The notes under the pieces: model-generated
What the model saw: only the letters and a program-made list of their open reading frames with translations
Database searches by the model: none
What the model was told of the DNA's origin: nothing
Position numbers and translations under genes: made by a program
Source of the DNA: Macrosoma leucophasiata
Taxonomy: Eukaryota; Arthropoda; Insecta; Lepidoptera; Hedylidae
Direction of reading: 5' to 3'
DNA length: 64,000 nucleotides
NCBI GenBank assembly: GCA_036365455.1
Contig: JAWQUS010000017.1
Location: forward strand, 10,230,001 to 10,294,000
Part shown: one piece after another, positions 55,268 through 64,000 of the stretch
Layout of the letters: each line of letters starts with the position of its first letter
How positions within the stretch are numbered: the stretch's first letter is position 1

Positions 55268-55345
55268 AACTTCGGTAGCTTCGTAGAGCGGCTGGGTCTT
55301 ATAATCTAGTGGTCGAGGGTTCAACTCCCGCCCGAATTCTTTTTT
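55268..55345 (+). mobile_element. tRNA-like unit T2-related, inside a decayed family A copy
   Basis: aacttcggtagcttcgtaga, gcggctgggtcttataatct and gggttcaactcccgcccgaa give a tRNA-like head and a B-box. Decayed minus-strand family A sequence flanks it (55140-55265 and about 55375-55500). Confidence 0.55.
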
Positions 55346-55907
55346 TAAATACCTAAATCAAACGGCTACTAACTGAAGCTTAAGTTGTTTTGTCTTCGTG
55401 AGAATTATTACGGCGCCACACATTACTATGTAACCGGAAAACTACCATTTGGCAGTAGACAGATTAAATTTAATAATGAGGTTGTGTATCTAAATCCTCA
55501 AGCTCCGAGCCTCTTCAGATAAATAAATATAATAAAGACCCAGTGATAGAATTTTAAATAGCTTACAAAATGTTTTTTCCGTTAGTTGTTTATGTCTCAC
55601 CTGGGAAATTAATTAATAAAACATTTGTGAAAATATTCCCACAGCTCATATTCTCCTGGTCCAAAAGAATATAAACTTACTGGAATTACGTACTGTAAAA
55701 TGTATTAAAACTTGATAATTTCTATACTCCAGTCGCAAAAGTTTTCTTATATGAAAAATTCTTGGAAAATTTACTCAGTAGAAACCGTACTGGGACTTTG
55801 TCTCTATATTTGATTAATTTTATCCTCATGAGAAATTAATTTAAGCACTGTAACAGATCAAAATTGTTATCAGACTAAGCTTTGACCAAATTGTATTTAA
55901 TTTATTG

Positions 55908-56505
55908 TATTATTGATGATAGAGTTCCAGAGTAACGACTTGAGGGTGTAGGCAGCACCGCATTACCTAATCTAGCTGCCGCTAAATGGTAATACTGTCA
56001 GCGCTCTCGTATTCCGTTTAGATCAGTGATTCCCAAAGTGGTCTATATCGACCCCTGGGGGTCTATGATAAACTAAAAGGGGTCGGCATCAGCGAAAAAA
56101 AATTTGGGGGTCCATGAAATGAAAATAGGGGTCCACGATAATGGATCTCAACACATACACTGATAGTACCAATTTACTTACATCATACCAGTGATTCCCA
56201 AAGTGGTCCATGGGGGTCTACGTAGGCGTGAATAAAAATTGGAAATACGGGAATGTGATATAAATGTAGCAAGGACGGGGGTCCACAGAAACCAGAAAAC
56301 TTGTAAAGGGTCTACAAGAAAAAATAGTTTGGGAACCTCTGGTTTAGATGGTAATGTATGGCCCCGTAATAACTATAACAGACACATAACAACTAAAGTC
56401 TCAGGGGCTAACGCACCTGGATTTTCACCGCTGTTTTTGTGTAAATGTCTGTTGGCTCTAGTCATCACTAGTGAGCTACATTCTTGTTTGCCACCTTTAT
56501 TATAA
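55908..56505 (+). mobile_element. Family A copy interrupted by a hAT-type MITE
   Basis: The A sequence runs 55908-56023 and resumes at 56342 (gtttagatggtaatgtatgg), ending gcttgtttgccacc-like at about 56495. Confidence 0.8.
56024..56341. mobile_element. hAT-type nonautonomous element with 8-bp target duplication
   Basis: Ends cagtgattcccaaagtgg and reverse complement cagaggttcccaaactat are hAT-like TIRs. GTTTAGAT is duplicated exactly at 56016-56023 and 56342-56349. A second internal 5' end (cagtgattcccaaagtgg at 56189) shows that the element is a partial tandem or chimera. Noncoding. Confidence 0.9.
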
Positions 56506-56839
56506 ATATAAAAAAGTCACAACGAGAACAAGTAAGTACCATATAAATAGTATTTTGTATCTACTTTACTATATATAAATAGTATCTAGTGATTCATCAC
56601 TTCAGCCAATAGGTTAGGATCCCAATGCAGAATTATTTTGTTGATTCAGATATGCTGCAAACATAATTTTTACGTATATTTATAAACTAGAGAATATATA
56701 TCAACTAGGTTGCCTATCAAAATTTGGCCGCTGCGTAAAAATTAGGTTTGCAGCATATCTGAATGAACGAAATGATTCTGCAGTGGGATCCCAACCTACA
56801 AGAGACATCCACTGCTGGATGTCAAAGATGCTGACAATC

Positions 56840-57088
56840 TATATATATAAAAATCAATTGCTGTTCGTTAGTGTCGCTAAAACTCGAGAACGGCTGGACC
56901 GATTAGGCTAATTTTGGTTTTGAATGATTTTTGGAAGTCCAAGGTTTAAAAGGTAAGAAAATATGAAGAACTTGACGGGAAATAGTAAAAACCACAATTT
57001 CATTTTTCATACAAATAGTCCGTATCAAACCTTTGACACATTATTTCATTGTGAGGAAATACAAAGTTTGCCGGGTCAGCTAGTAAAT
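56840..57088 (+). mobile_element. Repeat C, best copy
   Basis: atatatataaaaatcaattg, aaactcgagaacggctggac, acacattatttcattgtgag and the end ccgggtcagctagtaa. The CTAGT terminus and absence of a long tail leave both Helitron-type and RTE-tail origins open. Confidence 0.65.
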
Positions 57089-57354
57089 AATATTTATTCA
57101 TCAGAAGATAATAAGCCACATAACGGCGTAATTTTTATCGCAAAACACTGCTGCCCATTGCTGAATGTTTTGATATTAGTCAAATGATTCTATAATAGGG
57201 TTCACCTTTGGACGCTAATTGGGATCAAAGGGGCTTCTTTGACGTCCAGTTAAATAGACGGAGACGTTTTATAGACGTTTAATCCTTCAAGGATCGTACG
57301 GCCACCGGCGGCGAGACACAATTGAATTTCAATTGTCATATTTTTCTCGTGTCT

Positions 57355-57440
57355 GGAGAGATTAATAGCCCCCACTGACGATCAGTTAAACTGATCAGTC
57401 GGACTGACGTAAAACTAAAATTTTATCGTCAATGGCGAAT
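57355..57440. repeat. Inverted-repeat end, left
   Basis: ggagagattaatagccccca and ctgacgatcagttaaactga correspond, reversed, to 59440-59530 (tgatcgtcaatgtgggctat and attaatctactctcc). It may be one end of a 2.2-kb nonautonomous element or an inverted pair. Confidence 0.4.
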
Positions 57441-57679
57441 CATAAATCCACAGTTTTAACTGAAGACGATTTTTTCCGTATATTTCATAATCCAACCAGT
57501 GTTGCCAACTTAGTGGATTTTGCACTAAGTTGGTGGTTTCAATCGCCCATTATTTTGGTCGGCTAATAATATTACGCGTTAGATATTTTATTAGCCGAAA
57601 AAAACTTTTTTTATGATATGAAGTGGAAAACAAGCATACAGTTTACATTGACGGTACGTAAGCCATAAACCAGTGTTGT

Positions 57680-57955
57680 TGGAATAGTAATAGTATATCG
57701 ATAGTATTGTGAACTATCGTGACCTCGAAAAAATAGCGCGATAGTAATATCGATAATATCGCCATGCTGCAATATTATCGATACTATCGAAACTATCGAT
57801 ACTATCGATACTAGCTAGTAACTATACTAGCTTCGATAGTATCGATATTTTCGATGGTATCGATATTTTCGATACTATCGATACTATTGATCTTTGGCAA
57901 TAGTATTGCTTATTTTCTACTATCGATACTATCGATAGTATCGATGGCGTAGGTA
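57680..57955. repeat. CGATA-rich palindromic tract
   Basis: Dense, irregular repeats of ctatcgata / tatcgatag in both orientations, interrupted near 57900. The motif TATCGATA is self-complementary, so the tract can fold in many ways. It may be a decayed satellite or a foldback element. Confidence 0.75.
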
Positions 57956-58019
57956 AATTTTATTCACAAAATTGTTATTTTATTCTCGAAAACATTAAAA
58001 ATACGATTATATCGCTCGT

Positions 58020-58152
58020 GTTGTTTTGGACTGATGTAAACAACACAGACTGATAGATGTACCATATACGATACGCGGATCAGTCGAGCGACAGATCCGA
58101 GTTTGTTTCCGAGAAGCCGCTGTCTCCGAGATGTTTAAATGTGAGTGAAATT
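58020..58152 (+). promoter_or_regulatory. Possible promoter and 5' exon downstream of the CGATA tract
   Basis: After the CGATA tract the GC content rises: gcggatcagtcgagcgacag contains an arthropod initiator-like TCAGTC (58079-58084), then ccgagatgtttaaatgtgag with an ATG three codons before a GTGAGT donor-like site. No downstream exon was identified. Speculative. Confidence 0.2.
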
Positions 58153-58422
58153 ATTTATCTATTTTGTTAAAGACAAGTTGTGAGTTTCGTAATGATAGAC
58201 GATTTTTGTTGTGCGTGTGTGCGTCAATTCCCCCAAAATCAAATTCCCCCCGCAAAAAATGACAGACTGTTTTGCATCGGTAAGAAACGCTATGGCTTCT
58301 TCCCTCCGGTCGGCCGGTGGACCTTGTTGCTCTATGCCGCTATAACAACAAATACAAAAAATAAAAATATTAAGGGGGATGGGTGCCCATACAATAAACG
58401 AGTTTTTTTTGTATTTTTGTAT

Positions 58423-58697
58423 GTTAAGAAGTGGCAAACAAGCTTACAGTTTACATTGATGGTAAATAATACTATAGCCTTTAAACGTCTACATGAGACT
58501 GTAGGTTTCAATGCAAATGCGTTGTCACTCCTGAGGTCTAAGGTATTATGCCTGTGGGCCGGAAATTACAAGGCCGTACATTACCACCTGACCGGAACAC
58601 GATAGTGCTGAACACTACCATTTAGCGGCAAGTAGATTAGGTAATGCGGTGGTGCCTACGCCCGCGAGCTCCGTCACTGGAGCTCTGCAACTAGTTT
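58423..58697 (-). mobile_element. SINE-like family A, full-length copy
   Basis: gaagtggcaaacaagcttac to gagctccgtcactggagctc on +. Well preserved. Confidence 0.8.
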
Positions 58698-58747
58698 AAC
58701 AATTTGTATTGTTCAGTATTGTTGCTCAATATTAATAACAGAAGGAA

Positions 58748-58843
58748 TGATATTTTATTTTAAAGAAAAATGGAAAGAAAAATTTGACTTCAGGCGAGAC
58801 TCGAACTCGCGGCCTACTGGGAATCTAGTCCAGCCGCTCTTCC
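58748..58843 (-). mobile_element. tRNA-like unit T1, truncated copy e
   Basis: attttaaagaaaaatggaaa to aatctagtccagccgctctt on +; it stops within the D arm. It lies just upstream of the complete T1 copy f in opposite orientation. Confidence 0.75.
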
Positions 58844-58929
58844 AAATAATGCGAAATAATATAAAACAATTATTAAGGGTAAAAGCGACTTCTTTACAAT
58901 ATTCAATAAACTGCAAAGTCTATTATATC

Positions 58930-59140
58930 GGTTGCCTAACTAGCATGGTTGGCAATAGATGGCGCTCCTGCTACCATAAAGCAATGCAATAAATGTGAAG
59001 GAAAGATTTGACAAATCGGGCAGGACTTCAGTAGCTCAATTGGAAGAGCGGCTGGACTAGATTCCCAGTAGGCCGCGAGTTCGAGTCTCGCCTGAAGTCA
59101 AATTTTTCTTTCCATTTTTCTTTAAAATAAAATATATTTC
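58930..59140 (+). mobile_element. tRNA-like SINE T1, copy f
   Basis: Core 59025-59100 is identical or nearly identical to copy d, including 90 bp of 5' extension (tagatggcgctcctgctacc). The 3' flank continues into ttcacaagcatgtgttaatg, also seen reversed before the palindrome at 19168. Confidence 0.8.
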
Positions 59141-60664
59141 ACAAGCATGTGTTAATGCGAAATAATATAAAACAATTAGAAAGAATGATGTCAAAATGAT
59201 TTCAAAGAACTTTTTTTTGTAAGTAACAGGCCATCGGTGTCTTGTTTTTGTACAATATTGACATAAATAGAAATTATAATAAATCCTGATTCTGATTCCG
59301 AATCAAATATTTTGACTTTAAACAAATTAGCACACCATAATTAATTTAAAAAGGATAGAGACAATTACCTTAAATTTAGCATCAGTTCAATTTGACATTA
59401 GCTTCAGTTCGTGAATGGGAAAATCTAGTTGGCGTAAATCGTTTGGAGTGACGCCACAGTTTTATGACAAAAGTTTTACGAAAAATTGATCGTCAATGTG
59501 GGCTATAAGAATTATTAATCTACTCTCCAATTTATAAAATTAAACGTGTTAATCGGATACACGTCCTAAGTTATCGAGTAGACTCATTTAAAAAAATAAT
59601 GTTTATGTATATTTATGTTAATTAAAACTGAGTGTTAAAATATTACCTATCACTTACAAATTACGCTTACTTTACGCTTTTTATAGAAAAAAGAACTGAG
59701 GTAAATAAAAACTGTTAAAGGACATGACGAGAAGATGCAAAATCTTGATAAAAAATGAATTGATTTAAATTACAGGCAGGTTTATTGAAATATTTTTTTC
59801 AAAAATGATATTTCATTTAACATTTTGCTCAAACCAACACAGTGCATAAAAACGAGTACTCACTTGCATTAAAATTATGTTGTGAAAATTATATGTGGGT
59901 ACATGCAGGTATACGTAGCAATAAAATAAAATATACATTAGAACAGATATAACACAGCAAACGAAATTTAAAAAATATCCTGATTTTTATAAAACCTCGT
60001 TTCTCAATAAAAACACCAGTAAGTGGCACCGTGTATACCGTACCTTATTGGGATTAAAATAAATAGCTTCCGCGCTAATAAATCTGCAAGCCGCGATCGC
60101 ATTGACGCTTGAGCTGATTTCCGGGCTTTTAACCAATTGAGAACATTTCCAAACCTGCCGCCATGAAAACTCGAACGTTATCAAACAGCGCGAGAGATCC
60201 TCATAAATTCGGAGAGGCCTTTTTGCTGTAATGCCTTTCATATTTCTCTCGAAGCACACTGCGGGTACCGCTCAAATAAATTACGTCCATCAATAAAAAT
60301 CTCAGCGAGTAGATCCTAAGACTTATTTAATTTATATTCCATCAATGCCATATTTATCAAATATCGACGCTTTTTTAAAAGATGTTCACTTTCAACTGTC
60401 GGAATCGGTTTTATCGATGTTAGTAAAGGTACGATTTATTTCCTGGGAGACCTTTTGGAGCTTGGCTCAAGATTTTTATGGCAAAAGTCTATGGTTACAA
60501 TGAAGATGGGGCATAATATATATTTTATGATAATTTAAGCATCGATGCTAGTAATTAAAATTAAAACATACAACATGCCTTCAATGTATGCATAAAAAGA
60601 CTCAAAAACAATAGTAAAAGTATTGTAGAAGTTGATGAAATTATTTTTAATTTATTTAATAAAT
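59141..60664. other. Unassigned stretch with a GC-elevated island
   Basis: The right inverted-repeat end (59440-59530) is the only recognised repeat. 60000-60290 is GC-richer than its surroundings and open for 90 codons on the minus strand, with peptides such as RPLRIYEDLSRCLITFEF. It overlaps no repeat and could be a conserved noncoding element or an exon; neither can be shown. Confidence 0.4.
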
Positions 60665-60778
60665 AAGATACGCTCATACTTACAGTGTAAATTTGCATCG
60701 TGGGTGCCATTTTACACACAAAACTTAAACGTCTGTGTTTACGCGCACCAGATACAAAATATCTGTTGGTCAACAATT
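60665..60778 (-). mobile_element. SINE K, decayed copy
   Basis: tacgctcatacttacagtgt, gcatcgtgggtgccatttta and agatacaaaatatctgttgg follow the order of the K body. The tRNA-like head is lost, and a family A fragment follows at 60784-60902 (ctcaggggtggcaacgcatt to gcttgtttgccaccttcttt, +). Confidence 0.5.
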
Positions 60779-61280
60779 TCGATCTCAGGGGTGGCAACGC
60801 ATTTACATTTTGACTTCTGGTTTTTGGGAAGATGTCTATAGGCTGCAGTCATTACTTAACATCAATGTGCGCTGAATGCTTGTTTGCCACCTTCTTTACA
60901 CGAAAAGACCTGGCATATTACCAAACTCCGAGCCCATATCATTATGTTGCACTAAGTAATGTAACTCGGAACGGACTTAGTGTTCTCTTAGAACTAGATT
61001 ATCGCAGGAATAAAGCATTGTCAATATCGAAAAGTTTCCTTTAAATATTTTTTTGCGTTAAATCTTCATAATAATTTATCCATTTACTTTAAATGAAAAC
61101 ACGAAGTAATCTTCTATCGGCTTAGGGATTAAGTGAATTTTATTAACTAGGTCTCCTTCCAAATTGTGAAACTGAATTAGCGTTCAGTGATAACTTTCTG
61201 CTATTTCGAGCAATATTTATCAGATTGTACAGTTATTTCCGGAAAAGTTTGGTGTAAAATATGAAATGACTTCTAGTTAT

Positions 61281-62696
61281 CCATATCTATACTTTAAATA
61301 AATCTGTAGAAGTGTAAATTCTGTACATTAAAAATATTGTAAAAATAAATACTAGGGGATGTTATTAGATCGATACCGAACACAAATATGTAATTAGATT
61401 TTTTTTGTCTGTCTGTCTGTCTGTTTGTTCAAGCATCACAGAAAAACTAATGGTCCGATTACAATGAAACTTAGTATAGTCATACTTTAACCTTTGGCGC
61501 AAAACACGGGGTACTTTTTATCCAGGAAAAACGTCTGTTTGTCTGTGTGTTTGTGCACGCTAATATCAGAAACGGCTTATTTGCGGTTTTCACTAATATA
61601 TTGTGGTAAGTTTCACTTAACATTTACTGTTTATTTCATGTGAATCAATTCAGAATTAAAAAAGTTATGTCAATTTAAAAAATTGTATCGAATATTTTTA
61701 AGCTATTCTGTATCTTAATTCTAACTTTTAGGGAGTGTCGTACCTAATAGGTAAGAACTACGTAGGTAAGGACTGTCCGTCCATCCGTCTGTCTGTCACC
61801 AGGCTGTACCTATCTCATAAATAGTGATAGCTAGAAAGCTTACATTTTCACAAATTATATATTATTTCTGTTACCGCTATGAAGACAAAATTAATTACTA
61901 AAAATAAGAAAATGAAAATATTAAGGGGTCCAAGGTGGCATACAGGAAACGTGTTTTTTTTCGTATATTTTTTACTCGATATTAATAACGGTAGCAAGTA
62001 GACGCTTAACGGAAAATCGGAAAAATCGAAAAAAATCGGAAGAATCGAAAAAAACGGAATTTTTAGGTCTTATGTTGTATATTTATTACCTTCCAACAAA
62101 CGTAATTTTTTGTACGGAACCCATCGTGCACGAGTTTGACTCGCACTTGGTCGGTTTTTTCTTTGTGAGTAACGTTAAGCATACCGCAAAGCAGCGTCCC
62201 GGCATAAAACAATCGCCGCTATGATTACCATTCAGCATGCCAAGCGTGGCAATTATGGCATATTCTTTCCTTATGACGCACAACACTTTTAGGAGCATCA
62301 TCGGGAAAGGCTTTGTCTAGTGGAGAGGGATGGACGTCTTTCGGATGTAATTATGATGAGGGTGATGGTGGTGGTGGTGTAGGTGGCATAAGTTGGTAAA
62401 AATCATTGACTATGAAACCAAGGAAGGCTGATTGGTCTGTGGTAAAAATGCACAACGTTAATATTCATTTTTTCTATTTTGCCGGCTCTTACGGAGTGCC
62501 TATATTATGCAAAGATCTATCTTTTATCTTTCATTCTCTAATTAAAGCACGTATTGACTGAAACTTTACACTAATTATTAAAATACAAAACTTCGTAACA
62601 ATTTTCTATAAAAAATATTATGCTAGAAGTTTAAAATGGCCTTTTCGAAAATACGGTTCACCATTGGATGGATGCGCGTTTAAACACATAATTATG
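61281..62696 (+). mobile_element. Composite repeat I, right copy (long)
   Basis: 61281-62005 matches 10378-11220 reversed; 61766-62696 matches 1-1006. It contains (gtct)n runs, the gatcgataccgaacac block, gcacgagtttgactcgcact and a GTG-rich tract, and leads into minisatellite array 2. No ORF. Confidence 0.78.
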
Positions 62697-63251
62697 CGAC
62701 GCCCAGCGTCCCGACGCCCAGCATCCCGACTCCCAGCGTCCCGACGCCCAGCGTCCCGATGTCCAGCGTCCCGACGCCCAGCGTCTCGACGCCCAGCGTC
62801 TCGACGCCCAGCGTCCCGACACCCAGCGTCTCGACGTCGAGCGTTTCAATGCCCAGCGTCCCGACGCCCAGCGTCCCTACGCCCAGCGTCCCTACGCCCA
62901 GCGTCCCGAAGTCGAGCGTCCCGACGCCCAGCGTCCCTACGCCCAGCGTCCCGAAGTCAAGCGTCCCGACGCCCAGCGTCCCGACGCCCAGCGTCCCGAC
63001 GCCCAGCGTCCTAAAGACCAGTGTCCCGAAGCCCAGCGTCCCGACGCCCAGCGTCCCGACGCCCATTGTCCCGACGCCCAGCGTCCCGACACCCAGCGTC
63101 CCGACGCCCATCGTCCCGACGCCCAGCATCCCTACGCCCTGCGTCCCAAAGTCGAGCGTCTCGACGCTCAGCGTCCCGACGTCGAGCGTCCCGACGCCCA
63201 ACGATCCGACGCCCAGCGTCCCGATGTCGAGCGTCCCGACGCCCAGCGTCT
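62697..63251. repeat. GC-rich 15-bp minisatellite array 2 (37 units)
   Basis: The same unit (cgacgcccagcgtcc) and orientation as array 1. The first (62697) and last (63237) unit starts are exactly 36 periods apart, again without net indel. Variants such as cctacgcccagcgt and cgaagtcgagcgt are private to this array. All frames are open as pentapeptide repeats, so the frames of 166-169 codons are by-products. Confidence 0.93.
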
Positions 63252-63315
63252 TAGCATAGATTTCTTTAAATTAGTAAACATGGATTCGTATCTAGAGAAC
63301 TTACTTTCATAGTCT

Positions 63316-63868
63316 TCATCCTCCCCATTTCATATAAATCTCCCAATGTAGACTGTCTATGGCTGACCAACGAGATTGTAGTTCCTTAAGCACGTCTTCA
63401 AACTCCCACTTTTCATTAATACTGTCTAATTCGATATTATCCGCTGTTCTCATGAAGGCTTTAAAATTTACTCGTTGCTTACGGATGAGGTCATCGGACT
63501 TGCTCAAAGAACCTTTTGACGTAAACTGACGTGATGTGCCAGGTTCTGGCTCTCGCTGACTTTCCCTACCTGCTTGCGGCATTTCTATTTGTCATACCAC
63601 CTGCTCTCTACCAAATTTTGCTACAGGTAATGGTGCTCGCACCACAGTTAGTTCATGACATTGCTGTTGAATTAACTCTTGCCGATTGATATAACTCTCT
63701 AGTACGCTCATAAGATAAATTTTTAAAGTAAGGATGGTCCTTAATGCCAAACCCACACGTGCTTTTATGATTATTTTCATAATCCTGTCAATAATTGTCC
63801 AACACCTCAAGTCTCCTTTTAAAATAATCACCTGTTCTCCGCTCTATTCCTGCTTTCTGTATGTTACT
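63316..63868 (-). pseudogene. LTR-retrotransposon gag-like relic (BEL/Pao-like by resemblance)
   Basis: The minus strand first reads ERRTGDYFKRRLEVLDNY, then a TGA, then GIKDHPYFKNLSYERTRELY. It shifts frame near 63690 to ELTVVRAPLPVAKFGREQVV, meets TGA at 63592-63594, and continues in frame through RKQRVNFKAFMRTA, WEFEDVLKELQSRW and SAIDSLHWEI to a stop at 63316. The order resembles the N-terminal Gag region (DUF1759-type) of BEL/Pao-like elements. Both TGA positions are compatible with TGG or CGA decay. Protease and polymerase are not in the window; the reading runs out just before array 2. Confidence 0.6.
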
Positions 63869-64000
63869 CAAAAAAATTATACTTAAAATTTACGTATAGC
63901 ATCTGTAATCTCCTCCTGATACGGAATATTTGCTATATTTTGCTAAAAGTTCACCACATGCACGTGCATTTATTGCTGAGTTCACAACACATGATAACCA

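Noticed and set aside
58180..58605. 141-codon plus frame
   Set aside because: Its second half is antisense family A and its first half has no recognisable domain; the frame crosses the repeat boundary.
62692..63259. Frames of 116-169 codons in array 2
   Set aside because: The same periodicity effect as in array 1; the frames have different repeat peptides on each strand and no flanking domain.

Overview
The window looks like AT-rich, repeat-saturated insect chromosomal DNA, most likely from a moth or butterfly. The grounds are the lepidopteran-style dispersed tails (forms of gcccgcgacttcgtcc ending in agctagt), several tRNA-derived SINE families, 5'-truncated RTE-type and CR1/jockey-like non-LTR elements, an irritans-type mariner fragment, and many small inverted-repeat elements. 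No bacterial, organellar or viral gene organisation is visible. The species cannot be resolved from the sequence alone.

No complete host gene could be found. Almost everything that can be recognised is a transposable element, a satellite or a wreck of one. The clearest coding relics are a 675-bp internally deleted mariner (46229-46903), a 3.4-kb CR1/jockey-like LINE whose ORF2 is broken only by four stop codons (48189-51562), two 5'-truncated RTE-type ORF2 tails (24808-25289 on +, 47217-47558 on -), an LTR-retrotransposon gag-like relic at the right edge (63316-63868, -), a frameshifted THAP zinc-finger exon with an intact splice donor (40911-41088, +) and a weak BED-finger-like relic (42712-42950, -). 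A few exon-sized open stretches with plausible splice sites (17442-17618 -, 16082-16312 +, 18723-18926 +, 34814-34940 +, 53401-53572 +) may be pieces of host genes. They are not identified.

Layout. 1-2.0 kb: composite repeat I carrying a GC-rich 15-bp minisatellite. 2-11.5 kb: SINE-like families A and B, repeats C to J and tRNA-like units. 12.1-12.9 kb: three foldback MITEs in 760 bp. 13-19 kb: repeats with three candidate exons. 19.1-19.6 kb: a perfect 69-bp-arm palindrome and two hairpins. 21.0-26.5 kb: a 5.5-kb inverted-repeat structure with arms of about 460 bp around nested retroelements. 27-32.4 kb: SINE K, tRNA-like units and a 0.33-kb direct duplication whose second copy received a family B insertion. 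38-43 kb: MITE copy, THAP relic, hairpin-unit repeat H, BED-like relic. 43.4-47.8 kb: a locally amplified unit (five diverged copies) loaded with SINE, MITE and mariner insertions. 48-51.6 kb: the LINE nested in a small repeat J. 52-60.9 kb: SINEs, a hAT-type MITE with 8-bp target duplication nested in a SINE, and a CGATA-rich tract. 61.3-63.3 kb: a second copy of composite repeat I plus minisatellite, in the same orientation as at the left edge. 63.3-64 kb: the gag relic.

Because many insertions land inside other recognisable repeats or inside one copy of a local duplication, several empty sites can be read directly. This fixes element ends and target-site duplications for families that otherwise lack defined ends. 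I use the labels A to P and R for families only within this window; they are not database names.
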